A stretch of DNA of 64,000 nt from Amoebophrya sp. A120. Its lineage: Eukaryota; Sar; Dinophyceae; Syndiniales; Amoebophryaceae. Location of the stretch: contig CAJINV010000002.1 in NCBI GenBank assembly GCA_905178155.1, positions 12,890,387 to 12,954,386 of the forward strand, given 5' to 3'. Both the position numbers and the translations under genes were made by a program. Shown in pieces: positions 61,401-64,000 of this stretch; positions within the stretch are counted from its first letter, which is position 1, and the number at the start of each line of letters is the position of its first letter. Under the pieces are notes generated by a model. It had not been told where the DNA came from and did not search any database. It saw nothing but the letters and a program-made list of their open reading frames with translations.

Positions 61401-64000
61401 ACCCCTTGCGGTTTGGAAAGCGAATCTCGATCACAGACTACTTGACGCTCGGGTCGTCCTTGTCCTTGCGCACCTACATGCGCGTGGGTTCGGGTGTGTC
61501 GATCGTGGAGAGCGCACGGCTCGCGGTCTCCCTGTCGCTGTTGCAGCAGGTGACGCTGGGCAGTGCGCTGTCTCTGCGGAGCCAGGTGTTCGCCGGCGGA
61601 AAGACCAGCGTCCTGGACTGTTTGACCCTTGGCTCCTCCCTGTCGATTCGCGCCTACGGCAGAATTGGTTCCGGCTTCAGCGTCGCAGGCAGCGTCCGCG
61701 CGGCCGGTGGTGCGCTTTCGGTCCTGGACCAGCTGCAACTGGGTTCGTCTCTCTCTGTTCGAAGCCTGATTCGGGGTGGCGACGCTCTGTCCCTGCTGCA
61801 GTTCGTGAATCTCGGGTCGAGTTTGTCCTTGCGCACCTACACGAGATTCGGTTCGGGCTTCTCGGTGCTGGAAAAGGCACTGGTTCAGGACAGTCTGTCG
61901 ATTATTGAGCAGCTGGAGGTCGGGTCCTCGCTTTCCCTGCGCGGATTTATCAAGGCGGGCGACAAGATCTCCGTCCTTTCGTTCGCGCAGTGCGGATCGG
62001 GTCTTTCCATTCGGAACTTCGTCCGCATCGGAAGCAGCATGTCTTTGTTCGGCACCAGCCGGTGCGCAAGCATTCTCTCGGTGCTCGACACCACGCACTT
62101 CGGTTCGTGTCTGTCCACCCGCGAATACGTCCGACTCGGCAGCGCCTTATCGGTCCTGGGTGGCGGGCTTATGGGCGCGCGGCTCTCGGTCTTGAATTCC
62201 ATCAACCTGGGGAGCAGCTTCTCGCTCCGCGGCGTGTCCCGCTGCGGCATGCGACTTTCCGCGCTGGATGCAGTCGCACTGGGAAGCAGCCTGTCGTTGC
62301 GCACCTGTGCCTATCTGTCCGCGCAGGCCTCCGTGCTTGACTTCGTCCAGTTGGGCTCTACGCTCAGCCTCCGCGGCGGCACGTGCAAGATCGGAAAGGC
62401 GTTCAGCGCCCTGGACTTCGCGCAGTGCGGCAGCTCTATGAGTCTGCGCTCCTTCGGCACCGCGGGTAGCAACGTGTCTGTGCTGTCCTACGTGAATTTG
62501 GGAAGTGCGATTTCGTTACGTGCGGCCGCGCGCATCGGCTCTGGCTTGTCAGTTGTCAGAACCTCGCAGATCGGCGGGTCTTTGTCCATCCTTTCGCAGG
62601 TGGCCGCAGCGTCGACGCTGTCTCTGCGGTACTTCGGCAACGCGGCCGGCAGCGCTTCCGTCTTCAACTTCCTGCAACTGGGTTCCGCTCTGTCCCTCCG
62701 GGCCACGGCCCGGCTGGGTTCCGCCTGCAGCGTGTTGTGCCAGGGCAGACTGGGCGACCGGGTCAGCGTCCTCGATGCAATCGTGATCGGCTCTTCCATG
62801 TCTCTGCGTGGGTCCACTATTCGGATTGCCGACCGGCTCTCGGTTTTGTCGTTCGCACAGCTGGGCTCTAGCTTGAGCCTGCGGAACTTCTTGCGTCTCG
62901 GCAGCGCTGCGTCGCTGTTCGGCGATGTCAGAAGTGGGGCGAAGACGTCCGTCTTGGACTGCGTCACCCTCGGGTCCTCGGTTTCCCTGCGGGCGTACTC
63001 CAGACTCGGCGCACACCTGTCCGTTCTCGATTTTATCCACCTTGGATCGAACGTCAGCATTCGCAACATGCTCCGCCTCGGAAGCTCGTGCTCCGTGTTC
63101 TCGCAGGTCCGCCTCGGTAGCACCATGTCCGTGATCGATAACACCCTCTATCAAATGCAAAAGTGTCTGGGTCTGGAAGAGTGCATGCTTGTCTGGCCTG
63201 ACTCTTAATAAATCTGTCATGCACGTTACCCACGTTACCCAGAAGGCTCGGCTGAAGTTGGGTTTTAGGATTTTGGCTTCCAAAAATCGACAGGGGTCCT
63301 CTGGACTTCCAAAATCCTAAAACCCAGTTTATCATGCAGAAAAATAGGCAACACCTAGAAGGAGCTCGAAAAATTTGTCATGCTGTGCCAACACAACTTG
63401 TGGCCTCCTCATGATATTAGTACAAGTACGCCGCCCAGCATCACAAATTTATTCCAGACCCAGACCTATTTGCAGTTCATACCCTCTTCGGGTCGACGAT
63501 CAGCGTTCGTGCGGTCACCCGGGTCGGATCGGCGCTGTCCGTGTTCGGGAGGCAGACCATCGGTGGCAGTTTCTCTGCGCTGTCGTACGCAGCGCTGGGC
63601 TCCTCGATGTCGCTCCGCTCCTTCGCACGCGTGGGCCAGCGAATCACCGTGTTCGACTACTGCCTGCTGGGCTCGTCCCTTTCCGTGCGCGCCGCGTGCC
63701 GCATCGGGAAGGGGCTCTCGACGCTTGACTCCGTGGTCCTCGGGTCCGCGTTGTCCCTTCGCCAGTGCTCGACCTTCAGCGGGATGGCCAGCATCTGCGA
63801 CGCCACCAGCCTGGGTAGCAGTTTGTCGGTGCGATCGATGTTGAAGTTGGGCGTTTCCGGTGTTTCCGTGATGGAATTTGTCGGCATGGGATCTGCGATG
63901 TCCCTTCGCTCGTACGTGCGAATCGGATCGGCGCTGAGTGTGTTCAAGGACGTGAAGTGCGGCGCGAAGCTCTCCGTGCTGGATTGCCTCTCGCTCGGGA
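6529..64000 (+). CDS. Giant 12-residue-repeat protein (whole gene model, 3' partial)
   Basis: Eleven exons join in one frame: 6529-10411, 11660-13167, 13382-13424, 13709-14755, 15054-27968, 28249-34127, 36287-41380, 43339-53081, 53303-57454, 58759-63148, 63487-64000. They total 49,168 nt, about 16,389 codons, with no stop before the window end. From about 8240 on, nearly all of the protein is a 12-residue unit, LGSSLSVxxxxR-like, some 1,300 copies. Units cycle in threes, distinguished by what follows the SLSV core: Arg-x-Phe/Tyr, then Tyr/Phe-Gly, then Leu-Asp-Phe. Short regular units with fixed small (Gly, Ser) and hydrophobic positions are typical of beta-solenoids. A hydrophobic segment at 7852-7905 and N-glycosylation sequons downstream suggest an extracellular or lumenal protein anchored near its N-terminus. 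I infer a filament, coat or adhesin-like role. The start codon is uncertain. Similar repeats may exist in other dinoflagellates, but I cannot verify this. Confidence 0.85.
10412..11659 (+). mobile_element. Introner-like intron 1 (1248 bp)
   Basis: Bounded by the direct repeat CAGCT (10407-10411 and 11655-11659). The element starts TATCACAGTGAAAAATGCCC and its reverse-complemented right end is TATCACAATGAAAAACGCCC; the inverted repeat continues through ACCCC. Removal with one repeat copy joins AGC-AGC-T to AC-TCG-ATC, giving GSSYSIRSFSRFG in frame. No GT...AG choice is possible within the shift allowed by the direct repeat. The interior is mixed: four AAATYTGTSATGC-like motifs, a hairpin at 10696-10755, and a short duplicated segment near 11398 and 11442 (CCATCAGAAGTGCA). 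Small open frames inside (for example 11069-11290) look like chance. The terminal sequence is related to intron 3. Confidence 0.88.
10696..10755. repeat. Hairpin inside intron 1
   Basis: Two nested inverted pairs, CGAGTTG with CAACTCG and AAGTAGCG with CGCTACTT, enclose a loop of about 20 bases. This would form a hairpin in DNA or in the intron RNA. Purpose unknown. Confidence 0.6.
11660..13167 (+). CDS. Giant protein, exon 2
   Basis: Encodes about 502 residues of regular triads (for example SMSVYGISRLGSTLSVLDGV). The array is broken once, at 12766-12960, by an acidic and Asn/Thr/Ser-rich insertion of about 60 residues (EEFEEYEMVEEDIL, then NGT, NST, NST, NQS sequons). After it the repeat resumes in register with SLYGVSRLGSS. 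The exon ends with YMRL, and the expected continuation GSS is supplied by the next exon. Confidence 0.88.
13168..13381 (+). mobile_element. Introner-like intron 2 (214 bp)
   Basis: The left flank GGTTA (13163-13167) and right flank GGTCA (13377-13381) are a 5-bp target duplication with one mismatch. The element begins TATCCAAC followed by AAAAAACTGTGTTAGTGTAA and ends with the reverse complement of TATCCAAG then AAAAAAACTGTGTAAGTGTA, a near-perfect terminal inverted repeat of about 30 bp. Removing it gives YMR-L-GSSCSVYG, matching the repeat consensus. A GT...AG reading is also possible if the junction is moved four bases left (13164-13377), which would give R-S-G. This is the only intron here that allows it. 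The interior holds AAAATCTGTCATGC and its inverse near the other end. Confidence 0.9.
13382..13424 (+). CDS. Giant protein, exon 3 (43-nt microexon)
   Basis: Encodes GSSCSVYGMTRFGS plus the first base of the next codon, a single 12-residue repeat of the YG class. Both flanks are introner-like introns. The perfect fit to the repeat consensus and the frame match on both sides show it is a real exon, not intronic filler. Confidence 0.85.
13425..13708 (+). mobile_element. Introner-like intron 3 (284 bp)
   Basis: Flanked by the direct repeat AAGTT (13420-13424 and 13704-13708). The terminal inverted repeat is at least 24 bp and exact over its outer part (TATCCTGTGTAAAAACGTCC, continuing CCAC, on both ends). 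Removal joins GGA-AGT-T to CG-TGC, giving FGSSCSLLD. No GT...AG option fits. Four motifs of the AAATYTGTSATGC type lie inside (13454, 13532, 13564, 13613). It shares TTCTAGTCGTGTTT and the CCCCACCCC end with intron 1, so both belong to one broad family. Confidence 0.92.
13709..14755 (+). CDS. Giant protein, exon 4
   Basis: Encodes about 349 residues, almost entirely regular triads (for example SLSVRTFARFGSSLSVYGVSKFGSSLSTLDF). One unit near 14510-14560 is slightly extended (VRSGCASSSLFGICRMG). The exon ends with FVRLGS plus the first base of an Ala codon completed by exon 5. Confidence 0.9.
14756..15053 (+). mobile_element. Introner-like intron 4, family A (298 bp)
   Basis: Flanked by the direct repeat CTCCG (14751-14755 and 15049-15053). 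The ends are TATGAAATGCAAAAG and, reverse-complemented, TATCCAATGCAAATATG; both continue into GTCTGGGTCTGGATGAGC or a one-base variant. The interior is AT-rich, built of degenerate copies of ATATTTTGAAA. Removal gives RLGSAMSLYK in frame. Introns 5 and 8 are close relatives (8 in reverse orientation) and intron 10 shares only the ends. Confidence 0.93.
15054..27968 (+). CDS. Giant protein, exon 5 (12.9 kb)
   Basis: An uninterrupted 12,915-nt exon encoding about 4,305 residues, near 358 repeat units in about 120 triads. This is the most regular part of the protein. Rare departures are: an insertion at about 16048-16095 (KGVVMRAPDRTHLV), an irregular stretch at 16360-16500, an insertion at 19797-19860 containing CHIC, a segment at 20575-20610 (KIFKNSGNNS) and one at 25735-25770 (RYQDGRVGTS). 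Each lies at a unit boundary and the repeat resumes in register. Ser positions use AGY and TCN codons interchangeably in neighbouring units, so the units are old at DNA level although conserved as protein. The exon ends SSLS plus one base; the Leu codon is completed after intron 5. Confidence 0.95.
27969..28248 (+). mobile_element. Introner-like intron 5, family A (280 bp)
   Basis: Flanked by the direct repeat GTCGT (27964-27968 and 28244-28248). Ends TATGAAATGCAAAATTG and, reverse-complemented, TATCCAATGCAAAAATG. It is in the same orientation as intron 4 and similar throughout, including CACACAACTGCGTTTTT after the left end and GTAGATGTTCGAAAGTAAAG before the right end. Removal gives SSLSLLDFVQLGS in frame. 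The borders are not GT...AG. Confidence 0.94.
28249..34127 (+). CDS. Giant protein, exon 6
   Basis: Encodes about 1,960 residues of mostly regular triads. Minor departures include VAHLHSGTSLLD near 30165, YCTLKLG near 32105, FTRMQTGSVLS near 33510 and VMSKYIGDQYSLLG near 33720. These loosen the second unit of the triad and foreshadow the irregular pattern of the later exons. The exon ends SLRSAA on a codon boundary and exon 7 resumes RCGSFMSVFSK. Confidence 0.93.
34194..34373. repeat. 60-bp tandem repeat, three copies, in intron 6
   Basis: Copies start near 34194, 34254 and 34314, with a core GACTTCCAAAATCCTAAAAC followed by CCAATTTCAG and then TCGACAGGGGTCTG. The third copy degenerates into AAAACCCAATTGTGG. 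The same core occurs in intron 10 as an inverted pair, so it is a module shared between introns. Confidence 0.85.
34385..35643. repeat. Inverted repeat enclosing the 14-bp array in intron 6
   Basis: GTAGCAGCGGCAC at 34385-34397 is matched by its exact reverse complement at 35631-35643, with the similarity extending inward over a few more bases. The pair encloses the GC-rich array, as if the array were carried by its own nested element. Confidence 0.65.
34409..35505. repeat. 14-bp GC-rich minisatellite in intron 6
   Basis: About 78 copies of GGGTCCCGGGTTGC with scattered one-base changes and a few short insertions (for example around 34680-34790 and 35165-35240). The period is not a multiple of three, so all three frames read the same Arg/Pro/Gly peptide. 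The unit contains the palindrome CCCGGG. Confidence 0.95.
36287..41380 (+). CDS. Giant protein, exon 7
   Basis: Encodes 1,698 residues. The regular triad gives way here: the LD and R units stay well conserved, while the middle unit varies (SVFSKTTFG, SVFQQNRLG, STYDTVRLG) and often carries insertions, such as NKISHNIQQNNADPNAT near 37070 and GMGRIDGTSAVQNSVHS near 39915. Some stretches alternate only two unit types. The exon ends on a codon boundary after LSHV. Confidence 0.92.
41381..43338 (+). mobile_element. Introner-like intron 7, composite (1958 bp)
   Basis: Flanked by the direct repeat ACGTC (41376-41380 and 43334-43338). The terminal inverted repeat is the longest seen, about 60 bp with small gaps, starting TATGACACAAATAACTCAAC on both ends and including CCCCCAT and an A run. 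A second inner inverted pair (AGGCCACT, TAAATAAGGCG and CTTATCTAGCTACC on the left matched on the right) brackets the 70-bp array. Removal gives LSHVSLGSTLSIRQ in frame. The 522-codon frame inside the array is an artefact of the stop-free repeat unit. Confidence 0.93.
41570..43150. repeat. 70-bp tandem repeat with tRNA-promoter-like boxes in intron 7
   Basis: About 22 copies of a 70-bp unit containing TGGCAGAGCCGG, GGGTTCGAACCC, GAGCTTTCGC and GGTTCGAGGCCCGAACC. TGGCAGAGCCGG fits the RNA polymerase III A-box consensus TRGCNNAGYNGG. GGTTCGAACCC and GGTTCGAGGCC both fit the B-box GGTTCGANNCC, the second about 49 bases after the A box. The unit does not fold as a tRNA: the T-stem next to either B box is mismatched and no anticodon arm is apparent. 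It may be a tRNA-derived satellite or a chance likeness from palindromic GC-rich sequence. Confidence 0.9.
43339..53081 (+). CDS. Giant protein, exon 8 (9.7 kb)
   Basis: Encodes about 3,248 residues. The pattern is LD-unit and R-unit alternating, with a variable middle unit that is present, shortened or replaced by an insertion of 5-15 residues (NAASVEERSDAATPV near 44520, GGKASKIQPH near 44970, SSMRKCGQ near 45420, SDNRQMN near 49160, RCKKTPLTSN near 52910). A short run of regular triads reappears around 51110-51530 (SMSLYGVSRLGSTLS... SIYGLSRFGS). The exon ends at GST, with the Thr codon completed by the next exon. Confidence 0.93.
53082..53302 (+). mobile_element. Introner-like intron 8, family A in reverse orientation (221 bp)
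   Basis: Flanked by the direct repeat AGCAC (53077-53081 and 53298-53302). The left end TATCCAATGCAAATATG is the right-end sequence of introns 4 and 5, and the reverse-complemented right end TATGGAATGCAAAAGTG is their left-end sequence. Internal landmarks are inverted too: TTTACTTTCGAACATCTAC lies near the left end here, and its complement lies near the right end of introns 4 and 5. Removal gives GSTLSVIQRAQMG in frame. Confidence 0.94.
53303..57454 (+). CDS. Giant protein, exon 9
   Basis: Encodes about 1,384 residues of the looser repeat. Four units carry the same kind of small insertion ending in CSV where SLSV is expected: STPGCSVIDY (53406), SFFNCSVMNQ (54310), SLFACSVIEA (55728) and SVMKCSVQQA (56168). 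Other departures are HAKMEVSVLD near 54118 and VQKQNLSVLD near 54920. The exon ends at GVSA, with the Ala codon split by the intron. Confidence 0.92.
57534..57780. repeat. Imperfect 125-bp tandem duplication in intron 9
   Basis: Two neighbouring blocks each begin GGCCAGATGCA and share GGGCTTTTC or GGGCTCTTC, CTGGCT-GATGCAA and GCCGAGGCGCCTGC-like segments. They differ at many sites, so the duplication is older than the array that follows. Confidence 0.65.
57789..58590. repeat. 19-bp GC-rich minisatellite in intron 9
   Basis: About 42 essentially identical copies of GGGCCCGGGTTTGGGTTCC. The near absence of sequence differences, unlike the 14-bp and 70-bp arrays, points to recent expansion or ongoing homogenisation. 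The period is not a multiple of three, so the long frames on both strands are artefacts. Each unit has three runs of three G on the transcribed-sense strand. Confidence 0.97.
58759..63148 (+). CDS. Giant protein, exon 10
   Basis: Encodes about 1,463 residues of the looser repeat, mainly R and LD units with middle units such as SLFGRAVIATKKADTT (59925) and SVEGAKASFAG (59520). In many places the middle unit is reduced to a short linker (SLSVRSVAALSGRASILDF near 61180). The last residues before the intron are VIDNTL on a codon boundary, and exon 11 resumes FGSTISVRAVTRVG. Confidence 0.92.
63149..63486 (+). mobile_element. Introner-like intron 10, mosaic (338 bp)
   Basis: Flanked by the direct repeat CCCTC (63144-63148 and 63482-63486). 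The ends (TATCAAATGCAAAAGTG, GTCTGGGTCTGGA and, from the right, TATGAACTGCAAATAG, GTCTGGGTCTGGA) are those of family A. The interior is not the AT-rich family A body: it holds three AAATYTGTSATGC motifs (63210, 63371, and inverse at 63438) and the TTCCAAAATCCTAAAACCCA module of intron 6 as an inverted pair. Removal gives VIDNTLFGSTISVRA in frame. Confidence 0.92.
63255..63330. repeat. Inverted pair of the intron 6 module inside intron 10
   Basis: TGGGTTTTAGGATTTTGG at about 63255-63272 is followed by TTCCAAAATCCTAAAACCCA at about 63307-63326, with TCGACAGGGGTCC between them. This is the 60-bp repeat core of intron 6 in opposite orientations and would form a hairpin. Confidence 0.75.
63487..64000 (+). 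CDS. Giant protein, exon 11 (cut by window end)
   Basis: 171 complete codons of the repeat (FGSTISVRAVTRVGSALSVFGR and on), still open at the last base, which falls inside CLSLG. The gene therefore continues beyond the window, and neither its stop codon nor any C-terminal domain is visible. Confidence 0.9.

Noticed and set aside
8068-63947. Many minus-strand and alternate-frame open frames of 60-385 codons opposite the giant exons
   Set aside because: They mirror the repetitive GC-rich coding sequence; their translations are low-complexity shadows of the repeat.

Overview
The window looks like nuclear DNA of a protist, most likely an alveolate close to the dinoflagellates; a Syndiniales parasite of the Amoebophrya type is my best guess. 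Two things point there. The genes are eukaryotic, with one enormous low-complexity repeat protein. All ten introns in that gene look like inserted elements: terminal inverted repeats, short target-site duplications and mostly non-GT/AG borders. I recall non-canonical introns and introner elements being described for Amoebophrya, but I could not check this. The assignment is an inference.

Layout. (1) Positions 2-4750 carry three tandem plus-strand genes for related four-helix membrane proteins (the first is cut by the window start), separated by 0.75 and 1.1 kb of spacer. (2) Positions 4751-6528 hold no convincing gene and become very AT-rich from about 5870. (3) From 6529 (or a later in-frame ATG) to the window end and beyond runs a single plus-strand gene. 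Its eleven exons join in one frame to give 49,168 nt, about 16,389 codons, still open at 64000. After an N-terminal Ser/Arg-rich segment, a hydrophobic segment and a small glycosylation-prone cap, the protein consists almost entirely of about 1,300 copies of a 12-residue unit (consensus LGSSLSVxxxxR). The copies are ordered mostly in threes (SVRxF / SVYG / SVLDF), as expected of a giant beta-solenoid-like surface or extracellular filament.

The ten introns (214 bp to 2.16 kb) are the other main content. Each begins with TAT, ends with ATA before the target duplication, has terminal inverted repeats of about 17 to 60 bp and is flanked by a 5-bp direct repeat; removing the element plus one repeat copy restores the protein frame and usually its repeat consensus. 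One family (introns 4, 5 and 8) is present in both orientations in the same gene, so splicing appears not to depend on orientation. Three long introns carry GC-rich tandem arrays of 14, 70 and 19 bp that share a CCCGGGTT core. A 13-base motif (AAATYTGTSATGC) recurs in six of the ten introns.

The membrane-protein cluster and the giant protein are neighbours on one strand. The giant protein is probably membrane-anchored or secreted, but nothing in the sequence ties them into one pathway.
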